From Mumia sp050632745 (lineage in GTDB: Bacteria; Actinomycetota; Actinomycetes; Propionibacteriales; Nocardioidaceae): a DNA stretch of 64,000 bases. The notes under the pieces were generated by a model, which was not told the DNA's origin, ran no database searches, and saw nothing but the letters and a program-made list of their open reading frames with translations. Positions 16,401 to 24,375 of this stretch are shown here, one piece after another (position 1 is the stretch's first letter; each line of letters begins with the position of its first letter). Where the stretch lies: NCBI RefSeq assembly GCF_050632745.1, contig NZ_JBODSD010000006.1, positions 1-64,000 of the forward strand. The letters run 5' to 3'. A program made the position numbers and the translations under genes.

Positions 16401-18244
16401 GGCAGGCCGAGCCCGCGGACGAGGCGACGGCGGTCGCCCTGCGGCTCACGAACCTGCTGGTCGCCGCGGTCGCGTGGGAGAACCGCCGCGGTTCCCTGAG
16501 CGACGCCGGGTACGGGTCGCTGCGTCCGCTCGTCGACCGGGTGGCGCGCCTGCTCGCCCCGGAGGTCTCGAGGGCGCACGGTGTCACCGTCAGGGCCACC
16601 GCCGCGGGGAGGCTGCTACCGGGGGAGACGACCACGGTCGACGTGCGGGTCGAGAACACCGGCCGTACGGCGCTGTCCACCGACGGGCTCGCGTTCGACC
16701 CGCCCGAGGGGTGGACCGTCAAGACCGTCGGGGCGCTGCCCGCACGGATCGGCCCGAAGGCGTCCGCGACCGCGCGCGTCGAGGTGACCGTCGCGAAGGC
16801 GCAGGAGCTCGGGCCGGTCGTCGTCCCGGGCACCGTGTCGTACGAGGTCAAGGGGATCGCGGTCGACCACCCGTTCACCGTCGAGGCGGTCGTGGAGGCA
16901 CCGGTCGAGGTCGGCGCGCTGGCCGTCGCGCCGCGCGTCGTGACGGCGCGCGAGGCCGCCACGCTGAGCGTGCCGCTGCGCAACCTGAGCCCCACCCGTG
17001 CGACCGAGGTCGAGCTTCGTCCCGTGACGGTGCCGGACGGATGGACGCTCTCCGACGAGCGCGTCTTCACCGTGCCGGCCGACGGCACCGCGACCGCGCA
17101 GCTCTCGCTCACCGCGTCCGACGGCGCCAGCGCGACGGGACGGGTGGTCCTCGACGTGTACGCCGACGGAGCCTTCGTCGGTCGCGTCCGCGGCGAGGCG
17201 TACCTCCGAGGACCCGGGTGTTCCGCCGACCCCTCCGGCGAGGCCTGCCTGCCGGCGGGGATGGACCTGCTCTTCAACTTCGAGGGCGGCCTCGACGGCT
17301 GGACCGCGGGGGCCGGCACCGCGACCGTGGAGTCGGTGCGCTCGTTCGCGAACGGGCCGGGCGGACCCCGCCTCGGCACGGGTGCGCTCGAGGCGAGCCC
17401 GGCCGCCGGGCAGCCCGCCAACGCGTGGCGCACCGTCGCGGTGACGCCGTCCGCGCCGATCGCGGTCGGTGACGCGACGAGCCTGCTCGCCTACGTCAAC
17501 GCGTACGGAGGGGGCGGCAGCGTGTCGGAGGTCCGGCTCCGCGTCACCGGCGAGGGCGCGGACCCGTACGAGAAGGTCGTCCGCATCACGCCGGACCGGT
17601 GGAACAAGGTGGAGGTCGACCTGCGCGGCTGGTCGGCAACCTCGGTGACGGGTGTCGAGATCGCGTTCCGCGGGAGCAACACGGGAGCCTGGGGCGGTCG
17701 CTTCCAGGTCGACCAGGTCGCGCTGGACCGCGCTCCGCAGGTGCCGGACCAGGCGGCGAACCTCGCCGCACGCCGTCCGGTGACGGCACGTCGTACCCTC
17801 AGCTGCTGCGGCTGGTCCGCGGCCAACCTGACCGACGGCGTCCGCGAGAGCACCGCGGCGTCGAAGGGCTACACGAGCGATCCGTGGAGCACCACGCCCG
17901 ACTCCGAGGAGTGGGTGACCGTGGACCTCGGGACGGCACGCGACCTCGGGAGCGTGTGGGTGTACCCGCGGACGGAGGTCCCGGGCGACGGGCGGGGGAC
18001 CAGCGGGGCGAACTTCCCGCTCGACTTCGACCTCGAGGTGTCCGACGACGGCACCACCTGGCGCACGCTCCGCTCGCTCGTCGGTCAGGCCACCGACGGC
18101 AGCCGGCCGCTCGGGTACGAGGTCCAGGGCAACGGACGGTACGTGCGCCTGCGGACGCACACGTTGGGACGCCCTTCGCCGGACGAGTCGGGGGCGGGCT
18201 ACCACCGCCTGCAGCTGGCCGAGCTCGAGGTCTACGCCCCCTGA
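13475..18244 (+). CDS. Secreted multidomain GH78 alpha-L-rhamnosidase
   Basis: 1589 residues. Order: signal peptide to about residue 40; N-terminal Ig-like domain (LRVGDLEVENQVSPLGVD); bacterial rhamnosidase N-terminal beta domain (about 160-300); concanavalin-like domain; (alpha/alpha)6 catalytic barrel with GIPEDTPTREKRGWMADAH near residue 515, matching the GH78 acidic motif D-x-P-x-R-(D/E)-(E/K)-x-G-W, and GPGTIWEDWRG later; a C-terminal domain; a NEW3-like domain (about 1040-1130); a second Ig-like segment; a carbohydrate-binding beta-sandwich (LLFNFEGGLDGWT); and an F5/8 type C discoidin domain (about 1430-1589). It should cleave terminal alpha-L-rhamnose from plant glycans or glycosides. 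The start is GTG 13475, with GGGAG 6 bases upstream; the in-frame GTG 13454 would abut the operator. Confidence 0.9.
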   Translation: MSATRSVLSSVSRRAVVAAVGVALAAAGVGVPAAVAAPSAQGTDPSPLRVGDLEVENQVSPLGVDATSPRLSWVLASDVRDQAQSAYEVEVASTAARLDAGDADLWDSGKTTSAKSFGIAYDGTALASATAYHWRVRVWDRAGRASAWSKPARFETGLLATQDWDGARWISPASKAAGGSYLRGDVEVEGTVANARLYVAGRGSFERGPDGQGICCEQNFGLARGIYEATLNGTRIGDDRLQGEPVDSRVRSLYRTYDVTDLVAGGANVLGLQIGEDSDVLALLRVTTADGTTTTLRTGDGWSSHAGPVVRANRFNGETYDARREVAGWDAPAYDASAWSAATVVPGAIGTLTSAQYEPMRVTRSHEAVAVTNPASGVYVFDFGTNMSGWTRLRASLPAGATVTIKHGERLTGGRVDNGVIGAAQTSRYTAADAGAVDWEPRFVYAGFRWVEVTGLTEAPTGSTLVAQEIHNDVARSGSFASSDALLNKLHVANVQTQLNGLHGIPEDTPTREKRGWMADAHIAAEALVNNHDMQAFYEKFVTDMSDAQRPDGQVPDIVPVEPTSGWQNRSDPAWAAATVLIPGYLQRTYGDDRVVASHYDSMARWIAYVETTTSGGLVTRPSQQWGQDWVAVESTDGTLFRSAFYFWVLREMAAMATQTGHDEDATRFRDRATQVRDAINARYFDDVDATYGPSQFSNAFPLLLGVVPQGREKDVLATLVAQVEAKDGHFTGGLPGIKYIPEALAAYGRSDLVLDVVRNEEYPGWGYMLANGPGTIWEDWRGASSLNHPMFSSIDAWLYDRVAGLGQTADSTGYATLRVDPELHAALDEARATIRTPRGDASTHWFHRDGGLVQRVTVPVGATAEVRVPGAAVEDVLEGTGRGLGYAVDRPGVRTVEASGKDAVVTLGSGSYELVVDRTAGALRRAEDGLAAVRAEVDRLQRSGDVSNAGRLRIRAAATAADASVRVASALRIKGQAEPADEATAVALRLTNLLVAAVAWENRRGSLSDAGYGSLRPLVDRVARLLAPEVSRAHGVTVRATAAGRLLPGETTTVDVRVENTGRTALSTDGLAFDPPEGWTVKTVGALPARIGPKASATARVEVTVAKAQELGPVVVPGTVSYEVKGIAVDHPFTVEAVVEAPVEVGALAVAPRVVTAREAATLSVPLRNLSPTRATEVELRPVTVPDGWTLSDERVFTVPADGTATAQLSLTASDGASATGRVVLDVYADGAFVGRVRGEAYLRGPGCSADPSGEACLPAGMDLLFNFEGGLDGWTAGAGTATVESVRSFANGPGGPRLGTGALEASPAAGQPANAWRTVAVTPSAPIAVGDATSLLAYVNAYGGGGSVSEVRLRVTGEGADPYEKVVRITPDRWNKVEVDLRGWSATSVTGVEIAFRGSNTGAWGGRFQVDQVALDRAPQVPDQAANLAARRPVTARRTLSCCGWSAANLTDGVRESTAASKGYTSDPWSTTPDSEEWVTVDLGTARDLGSVWVYPRTEVPGDGRGTSGANFPLDFDLEVSDDGTTWRTLRSLVGQATDGSRPLGYEVQGNGRYVRLRTHTLGRPSPDESGAGYHRLQLAELEVYAP

Positions 18245-18263
18245 GGTCGGGACGGGACGGGGG

Positions 18264-18665
18264 TCAGTACACCCAGTCGTCGGGGTCGAGCCGGCAGAGG
18301 TGGATGTCGCTCGGGCGCTCGACGGTCTCCGCGGGGTACGGACCCTCGTCCTGGTCGCAGGTCTGGCAGTGCGCGCGGACCCACGGCGCGTCCGACGGGA
18401 GCACCTCGTCGGACCACCAGTCCGCTTCTGGCGGCGCGAAGCCCAGGACGAGCGACGTCGGCTGCCACAGGGTGGGGTCGAGGTGGCCGGGGACTCGCAG
18501 GAGGTCGTCCGGGAGGTCGCGCAGCCGCAGCCCGCAGGTGCAGACAGCGGTGCAGGTGGACGCTTCGAAGTCGCGGATCCAGTGCACGTGGGAGACGGGG
18601 CGTGCCCGGACGCCCAGGTCGTACGGCGGGTCGGCGACGAGGGATCGAGGGTCGTCGGGGCTCAT
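18264..18665 (-). CDS. Hypothetical Cys-containing protein
   Basis: 133 residues, not recognised. It is acidic and Trp/Pro-rich, with four cysteines in two clusters: CTAVCTCG near residues 37-44 and CQTCDQDEG near residues 97-105, which could form a small metal site. The start is ATG 18665, with AGGAG 7 bases upstream; an upstream in-frame ATG at 18710 lacks a ribosome site. The gene converges with the rhamnosidase, leaving only 19 bases between stops. No function can be proposed. Confidence 0.65.
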   Translation of the reverse strand: MSPDDPRSLVADPPYDLGVRARPVSHVHWIRDFEASTCTAVCTCGLRLRDLPDDLLRVPGHLDPTLWQPTSLVLGFAPPEADWWSDEVLPSDAPWVRAHCQTCDQDEGPYPAETVERPSDIHLCRLDPDDWVY

Positions 18666-18741
18666 CGGTCCACTCCTGGCACCGTCCGGCGGGTCACGGA
18701 TCTGCGACACGCTAGACGCGCCGGCTCCGCGGGCGCAAGGC

Positions 18742-18852
18742 CTAGGACGACGTGCGCACCGCGCGGACGGCGACGGAGACCGCGCCGAAGCCCGCGAGGG
18801 CTGCGGCGACGAAGACGAGGGCGCGGCGACGCCGCGAGGCGCGTGAGGACAC
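18742..18852 (-). CDS. Small putative membrane peptide (36 residues)
   Basis: A short GTG-started reading frame: a basic N-terminus (SSRASRRRRA), one hydrophobic stretch (LVFVAAALAGFGAVSVAV), then a short RAVRTSS tail. GGAAAGG lies about 9 bases upstream of the GTG. It could be a single-pass membrane peptide of the sort often missed in annotation. It follows the histone-like gene on the same strand. Support is limited to the ribosome site and hydrophobic pattern. Confidence 0.4.
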   Translation of the reverse strand: MSSRASRRRRALVFVAAALAGFGAVSVAVRAVRTSS

Positions 18853-18937
18853 GTGGGGGGCCTTTCCGTTCCCGAGATCGAGCTGGCGCGAACGCCGTCG
18901 TCGAGCCTAGCGCGCCGGAGGAAAGGCCCCCGCGAGG

Positions 18938-19630
18938 TCAGCCCTCGAGGCGGGCGACGAGCTGGGTCTTCGACAGGGACGAGTAGCCCTTCACACCCTT
19001 CTGGCGCGCCGCCTTGCGCAGGTCGACCACGGTCATGGAGGCGTACGACCCGGCGGGCGCCGCTGCCGACGTGGCGGAGGGTGCCGTGCTGGACCTCGGC
19101 TCCGTGGCGGTCGACTTCTTGGCCGGCGTCTTCTTGGCGGTCGTCTTCTTGGCGGCCGACTTCTTCGCCGCGCTCTTCTTGGCGGTCGACTTCTTCGCCG
19201 TCGTCTTCTTCGCTGCGGCCTTCTTGGTCGTCGCCGTCGACTTCTTCACCGGCGTGCGCTCCTTCGGCACGTCCCGCGCAGCGACCTTCCGCAGCGTCGG
19301 CTCCGGCGTCGCCGTCGACCTCGCGTTCGCGACCGCCTCCGACGGCGGGGACGAGACCTCGACCGGCTGCTCGGAACCGCCCGACGCCTTCTTGACCGCC
19401 GAGGTCCGCAGGCGGACGAGCTCGTCGCGTGCCGCGTCGACGGTCTCGGCGATCTTGCGCTGGGCCGACTTCGACGCCTTGCGGATCGCCTTCTCGGCGT
19501 CGGTGCGTGCCTTGTCGGCGTCCTTGCGGGCACGCTTCAGACGGCCGGTCGCATCGTCGAGCGCCTTCTCGAGCTCGGCGATGCGCCGGCGCAGCTCGAC
19601 CTCGACCTTGCTGCTCTTCTTCTTGGCCAC
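18938..19630 (-). CDS. Histone H1-like nucleoid protein with coiled coil and Rho-N/SAP-like tail
   Basis: 230 residues in three parts. Residues 1-85 are a charged coiled coil (VELRRRIAELEKALDDATGRL and onward). Residues about 125-175 are a Lys/Ala/Thr-rich tract of KKxxAKK units (TTKKAAAKKTTAKKSTAKKS), like eukaryotic histone H1 and mycobacterial HupB tails. Residues 195-230 form a small Rho-N/SAP-like motif (SMTVVDLRKAARQKGVKGYS). It should bind DNA or RNA non-specifically and help compact or anchor the nucleoid. The GTG start at 19630 has a perfect AAGGAGG. It lies 40 bases downstream of EF-G2 on the same strand and may be cotranscribed. The exact role is inferred. Confidence 0.8.
   Translation of the reverse strand: MAKKKSSKVEVELRRRIAELEKALDDATGRLKRARKDADKARTDAEKAIRKASKSAQRKIAETVDAARDELVRLRTSAVKKASGGSEQPVEVSSPPSEAVANARSTATPEPTLRKVAARDVPKERTPVKKSTATTKKAAAKKTTAKKSTAKKSAAKKSAAKKTTAKKTPAKKSTATEPRSSTAPSATSAAAPAGSYASMTVVDLRKAARQKGVKGYSSLSKTQLVARLEG
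19100..19260 (-). repeat. Repeats encoding KKxxAKK units
   Basis: On the minus strand, near-identical codon blocks for K-K-(S/T)-(T/A)-A-K repeat about eight times inside the histone-like gene. Length variation between strains is likely. Confidence 0.7.
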
Positions 19631-19670
19631 GGATCCTCCTTGCGTCGCGGGCGGTGAACGTCAGGTGCGG

Positions 19671-21812
19671 TCAGCGTAGGCGCGATCGCCCCGCGACGCC
19701 GTCCGGCAGCACCTCGTACTGCGCGAACGTGCGGGTGAACGAGGCCGCTCCGGAGGCGAGCGAACGCAGCTCCACGGAGTAGCTGAGCAGCTCCGTGGCG
19801 GGGACGGCGGCGCGGACGACGCTGCGGCCGCTGTCCTCGGCGGCCTCCGTCCCCTGCACCCGTCCACGGCGCGACGACAGGTCTTCGAGGATCGTGCCGA
19901 GGTGCTCGTCGGGAACCTCGACGGCGACCTCGTCGACCGGTTCGAGCAGGATCACCTGGGCGCGCGACGCGGCGTCCTTCAGCGCGAGCGCACCCGCGGT
20001 CTGGAACGCGGAGTCGGACGAGTCCACGCTGTGCGCCTTGCCTCCGGTGAGCGTGACCTTCACGTCGACGACCGGGCAGCCCTCGACGAGCCCCTTCTCG
20101 AGCTGGGCCCGCACGCCCTTCTCCACGCTGGGGATGAACTGGCGTGGGACAGCGCCGCCGACGACCTTGTCGACGAAGGTGAAGCCGCTCCCGCGCGGGA
20201 GCGGCTCGACGTCGATCTGGCACACCGCGTACTGACCGTGCCCGCCCGACTGCTTCACGTGCCGGCCCTCGCCGGAGGCGGGCCCGGCGAACGTCTCGCG
20301 CAGGGCGACGCGCACGGGCTCGGTGTCGACGTCCGCGCCCCCCTCGCGCAGGCGCGACAGCACGACGTCGGCGTGGGACTCGCCCATGCACCAGAGCACG
20401 AGCTGACCCGTCTCGGCGTTGCGCTCGAGGCGCAGCGTCGGATCGGCTGCGGCAAGGCGGGCCAGGTTGCGCGACAGGGTGTCCTCGTCGCGCCGGGTCT
20501 TGGCCACGACGGCGATCGGGAGGAGCGGCTCGGGCATCGGCCAGGGGTCGATGAGCAGCGGATCGGCGGGGGAGGAGAGGGTGTCGCCCGTCTCGGCCGA
20601 GCCGATCTTGGTGATCGCGCAGATGTCGCCGGCGACGGCGTACGGCAGCTCGGTCAGCGTGCCGCCCAGCGCGGCGTAGACGTGGGCGACGCGCTCGTCG
20701 GCGTCGTGGTCCTCGTGCCCGCGGTCCGCCATGCCGTGCCCCGAGACGTGCACGGTGTCGTCCGGCCGGAGCGTGCCGGAGAACGTCCGCAGCAGTGACA
20801 CGCGTCCGACGTACGCGTCGACCTCGGTGTGGATGACCTCCGCCGCGAAGGGTCCGTCGGGGTCGGGTGCCAAGGGTGCGTGGCGGCGGCCGTGCGGGTC
20901 GGTCGCGACCGGGAGCGGACGCTCGAGGGGCGAGGGGAACGCCCGGGGCAGCGCGTCGAGGAGATCGGCCACCCCGACGCCGGTGAGGGACGACACGAGG
21001 AAGACCGGGTGCAGCGCGCCTCGCGTGACCGCGGTCTCGAGGTCGCGGACGAGCACCTCGGGCTCGACCGGCTCTCCGGCGAGGTAGCGCTCCATCAGGT
21101 CCTCGTCCTCGCTCTCGCCGATCACCGCCTCGATCAGGGTGTCGCGGTCGGGACCCACCGTGGCGAGGTCGCCGTCGTCGGGGTCGACAAGCGTCCGGAC
21201 GCCGTCGGCGTACACCGACCGCCGCAGGCTGATGAGCCCGATCAGGCCGTCGGGTGCGAGCTCGTACACCGGGTGAACGCCGTCGCCGAGCGCCGCGCGC
21301 AGCCCGGACACGGCCGCGTCGACGTTCGCGCGCTGGTGGTCGATCCGGGCGACGACGACGGCGCGGGGCATGCCGACCGCCGCGCACTCGTCCCACACCG
21401 CGCGCGTCGCCACGTCGACCTCGTCGGTCGCGGAGACGACGAAGAGCGCCGAGTCCGCGGCGCGGAGCCCGGCGCGCAGCTCGCCTACGAAGTCGGCGTA
21501 GCCGGGGGTGTCGACGAGGTTGACCTTCGTCCCGTCGTGCACGAGAGGGGCGACCGAGAGGCCGACCGTGCGGTGCTGGCGGACGGCCGCGGGGTCGTGG
21601 TCCCCGACCGTCGTCCCCGCGTCGACCGACCCCGCACGGGGGATGGTGCCCGACGCGGCGAGGAGCGCCTCGACCAGCGTGGTCTTCCCCGAACCCGACG
21701 GACCGACGACGGCGATGTTGCGGAGGTCCGCCGGGTCGTGCACCTCGACCGCCGCGCCGCTCTGGCCGCTCCTGCGGCTCTCGTCCGAACCCTTCACGCC
21801 CATCGCCCGCAC
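19671..21812 (-). CDS. fusA2: Elongation factor G-like protein EF-G2
   Basis: 713 residues with EF-G domain order. P-loop GPSGSGKTT at about residues 37-45, G3 DTPGYADF, then domains II-V ending in LRSLASGAASFTRTFAQYEVLP. The canonical NKxD guanine-specificity motif is replaced by ARID (AVVVARIDHQRA). Compared with true EF-G, the switch I region is also short. This is the actinobacterial EF-G2 paralogue; the mycobacterial protein is reported to bind nucleotide but not support ordinary translocation. The start is GTG 21812 or ATG 21803, and neither ribosome site is decisive. Confidence 0.88.
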   Translation of the reverse strand: MRAMGVKGSDESRRSGQSGAAVEVHDPADLRNIAVVGPSGSGKTTLVEALLAASGTIPRAGSVDAGTTVGDHDPAAVRQHRTVGLSVAPLVHDGTKVNLVDTPGYADFVGELRAGLRAADSALFVVSATDEVDVATRAVWDECAAVGMPRAVVVARIDHQRANVDAAVSGLRAALGDGVHPVYELAPDGLIGLISLRRSVYADGVRTLVDPDDGDLATVGPDRDTLIEAVIGESEDEDLMERYLAGEPVEPEVLVRDLETAVTRGALHPVFLVSSLTGVGVADLLDALPRAFPSPLERPLPVATDPHGRRHAPLAPDPDGPFAAEVIHTEVDAYVGRVSLLRTFSGTLRPDDTVHVSGHGMADRGHEDHDADERVAHVYAALGGTLTELPYAVAGDICAITKIGSAETGDTLSSPADPLLIDPWPMPEPLLPIAVVAKTRRDEDTLSRNLARLAAADPTLRLERNAETGQLVLWCMGESHADVVLSRLREGGADVDTEPVRVALRETFAGPASGEGRHVKQSGGHGQYAVCQIDVEPLPRGSGFTFVDKVVGGAVPRQFIPSVEKGVRAQLEKGLVEGCPVVDVKVTLTGGKAHSVDSSDSAFQTAGALALKDAASRAQVILLEPVDEVAVEVPDEHLGTILEDLSSRRGRVQGTEAAEDSGRSVVRAAVPATELLSYSVELRSLASGAASFTRTFAQYEVLPDGVAGRSRLR

Positions 21813-21897
21813 CCCGCTCGACCTCGTCGTCGTTGCCCTAGGTCGATCACACTCCGTCGGAGGGCAGAGGGCAAGCGGTGTGCAGGACCGGTCCGCC

Positions 21898-23823
21898 TCA
21901 GGCGGCCGTGCTGGCCGTCGCGTCCTCGTCCCTGCGGGCGGCGTCGGCCGCGAACTGGGTGCGGTAGAGGTCGCCGTACGTCCCGCCCGCGGCGAGGAGC
22001 TCGGCGTGCGTCCCGCTCTCGACCACGCGGCCCTCGGACAGGACGAGGATGAGGTCGGCGTTGCGGATGGTCGAGAGCCGGTGGGCGATGACCAGCGAGG
22101 TGCAGCTCGCCAGGGCCTCGTCGAGCGCCGCCTGGACCGCGGCCTCGGACTCCGAGTCGAGGTGGGCGGTCGCCTCGTCGAGCACCACGAAGGCGGGTTG
22201 CTTGAGCAGCATCCGGGCGATCGCGAGCCGCTGACGCTCGCCGCCGGACAGCCGGTAGCCGCGGTCCCCGACCACGGTCTCGAGGCCGCTCGGGAGCGAC
22301 GCGACGAGATCCCACACGTGGGCTCGGCGCAGGGCCGTCTCGAGCTCGGCGTCGGTAGCGTCCGGCTTGGCGTAGCGGAGGTTGGCCGCGATCGTGTCGT
22401 GGAAGACGTGGGCCTCCTGGGTGACGACGCCGACCGCGTCGTGGAGCGACTGCTGCGTCACGTCGCGGAGGTCGGCGCCGGCGATGCGGACGGCGCCCGC
22501 GGTCGGGTCGTACATCCGGGTGGCCAGCTGGGAGACGGTGGTCTTGCCGGCACCGGAGTGCCCGACGAGCGCGACGGTCGCCCCCGCCGGGACGGCGAAG
22601 CTGACGTCGCGGAGCGTGTCGTCGACCGGGTCGTTGCCGAGCGTCGCGACGTCCTCGAGGGAGGCGAGCGACACCTCGGCGGCCGACGGGTAGCGGAAGG
22701 CGACCCGGTCGAGCTCGAGCGTCGCACCGTTGCGCCGCAGGTCCTCGGCGAGGTCGTGGGCGTCCGGCGCGTCGGCGACCATCGGCTCGAGGTCGAGCAC
22801 CTCGAGGACCCGCTCGAAGCTGACGAGCGCGGTCATCACGTCCACCTGGACGTTCGACATGGCGGTGATCGGGCCGTACAGCCGCCCGAGGTACGCGGTG
22901 AGCGCGACCACCATGCCGACCGTGAGCGACCCGCTGATCGCCATCAGACCGCCTGCGCCGTAGACGATCGCGGTCCCGACGGCGGCGACGGTCGTGAGTC
23001 CGGCCCGGAAGTAGGTGCCGAGCACCGCGGTCTGGACACCGGTGTCGCGGACGCGGCCGGCCTTCTGCGCGAAGTCCTCGGACTCCGCAGCCGGACGGCC
23101 GTACACCTTCACGAGGTGGGCGCCGGCGACGTTGAACCGCTCGTTCATCATCTGCGCGACGTCGGCGTTGAGGCCGTAGCGCTCACGGGTCAGCGCCGCG
23201 AGTCTGCGTCCGACCCAGCGGGCCGGCAGCACGAAGGCCGGCAGGAGCACGAGCGAGACGAGCGTGAGCTGCCACGACATCGCGAGCATCGCCGCGAGCG
23301 TGAACACGATCGTGAGGGAGTTGCTCACCACGTTGGAGAGCGTCGAGGTGAAAGCCTGCTGCGCCCCGAGGACGTCGCCGTTGAGGCGCTGCACGAGGGC
23401 GCCGGTCCGCGCCCGGGAGAAGAACGCCAGCGGCATCCGCTGGACGTGGTCGAAGACGGCGGTCCGCAGGTCCCAGATCAACCGCTCGCCGATCCGGGAG
23501 GAGATCCAGGTCTGCGCGACGGTGAGCGCGGCACCGACGACGGCGAGTCCGGCGATCACGAGCGCGAGGCTGATGACGCGGCCACGGTCGCCGGCGGCGA
23601 TCCCGTGGTCGATCAGGTTGCCGATGGCGAGCGGGGTGAGGGCACCGGCCGCGGCGCTGACCGCGATGATGGCGAGGAAGACCGTGAGCTGGCCGCGATA
23701 GGGCCTGGCGAACGCGAGGACGCGTCGCAACGTGTCGCGGTGGAGCGTGTGCTTCGCGACCGACGAGTCCTGGGTGAACGAGCGGCGACCACCGCCGCGG
23801 GCTCCGGGGGAGCTGAATGCCAT
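21898..23823 (-). CDS. ABC exporter, fused membrane and ATPase domains
   Basis: 641 residues. A six-helix exporter domain (about 40-330) is followed by a nucleotide-binding domain with Walker A GHSGAGKTT, signature LSGGERQR, Walker B FVVLDEAT and a switch His in IAHRLSTIR. Type IV half-exporters of this kind act as dimers to pump drugs, lipids or peptides. The start is ATG 23823, with AGGAGG upstream. It is divergent from the MarR gene at 23924 across a 100-base gap containing a palindrome, the classic layout of a MarR-controlled efflux pump. The substrate is unknown. Confidence 0.9.
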   Translation of the reverse strand: MAFSSPGARGGGRRSFTQDSSVAKHTLHRDTLRRVLAFARPYRGQLTVFLAIIAVSAAAGALTPLAIGNLIDHGIAAGDRGRVISLALVIAGLAVVGAALTVAQTWISSRIGERLIWDLRTAVFDHVQRMPLAFFSRARTGALVQRLNGDVLGAQQAFTSTLSNVVSNSLTIVFTLAAMLAMSWQLTLVSLVLLPAFVLPARWVGRRLAALTRERYGLNADVAQMMNERFNVAGAHLVKVYGRPAAESEDFAQKAGRVRDTGVQTAVLGTYFRAGLTTVAAVGTAIVYGAGGLMAISGSLTVGMVVALTAYLGRLYGPITAMSNVQVDVMTALVSFERVLEVLDLEPMVADAPDAHDLAEDLRRNGATLELDRVAFRYPSAAEVSLASLEDVATLGNDPVDDTLRDVSFAVPAGATVALVGHSGAGKTTVSQLATRMYDPTAGAVRIAGADLRDVTQQSLHDAVGVVTQEAHVFHDTIAANLRYAKPDATDAELETALRRAHVWDLVASLPSGLETVVGDRGYRLSGGERQRLAIARMLLKQPAFVVLDEATAHLDSESEAAVQAALDEALASCTSLVIAHRLSTIRNADLILVLSEGRVVESGTHAELLAAGGTYGDLYRTQFAADAARRDEDATASTAA

Positions 23824-23867
23824 GGGAGACCTCCTGTTCCGTACGGGTCTCTGAACCAGAAGTGAGT

Positions 23868-23879
23868 ATAGTTCACTAT
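23868..23879. promoter_or_regulatory. Palindrome ATAGT-TC-ACTAT in marR/exporter intergenic region
   Basis: A 12-base palindrome, extended by flanking AGTGA/TCACT repeats, lies in the AT-rich gap between divergent exporter and marR genes. Its position suits a MarR-family operator controlling both. Confidence 0.5.
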
Positions 23880-23923
23880 CACAGGCACTCAAAATCATTA
23901 ATGCTCACGTTAGGATGTGGCCC

Positions 23924-24364
23924 ATGGTGACCGATGGCCCGACGGGTGCCGAGTTCCTCACCGTGCTGCACGCCGCGATGCGCGCGGTGCGCTGCGAGGC
24001 CGACGCCCAGATGGGTCCGGAGGCGGTGGCGCCCGGTCAGATGCGGATGCTGCGGGCCCTCGCGCGTGCGGGCGGATCGACCAGGCCGGGCGAGCTCGCG
24101 GAGATGCTCGGGGTGAGCCCCCGCTCGGTCACGTCCAAGGTGGACGCCGCCGAGCGTGCCGGCGACGTCGTACGCCGTCCCGACCCGAGCGACCGTCGCG
24201 CGACGCTCGTCGAGCTCACCCCGCGCGGGCGCGCGACGCTCGAGCGGCTCGGACGTCTCCGCGCCAGCGGTGCCGGCGGCCTGCTCGAGCACCTCACCGT
24301 CGACGAGCAGCGCCAGCTCGTCGCGCTCCTGCAGAAGGTCGTGGGCGACGACCGCCGCTGCTGA
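23924..24364 (+). CDS. MarR-family transcriptional regulator
   Basis: 146 residues with winged helix-turn-helix STRPGELAEMLGVSPRSVTSKVDAAERAGDVVRRPDPSDRRATLVELTPRGR. The family D-x-R signature in the wing (DPSDRRAT) is intact. It probably represses the divergent ABC exporter until a ligand binds. The start is ATG 23924 (MVTDGPT), with TAGGA 8 bases upstream; in-frame ATG 23915 overlaps that site. The gene ends 11 bases from the convergent stomatin gene, leaving no room for a separate terminator. Confidence 0.88.
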   Translation: MVTDGPTGAEFLTVLHAAMRAVRCEADAQMGPEAVAPGQMRMLRALARAGGSTRPGELAEMLGVSPRSVTSKVDAAERAGDVVRRPDPSDRRATLVELTPRGRATLERLGRLRASGAGGLLEHLTVDEQRQLVALLQKVVGDDRRC

Positions 24365-24375
24365 CGGTCGTCCCG

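Noticed and set aside
13499..16579. 1026-codon open frame on the minus strand
   Set aside because: It mirrors the GH78 gene; composition is the Arg/Val/Asp-rich pattern of antisense frames in high-GC DNA, with no ribosome site or recognisable domain.
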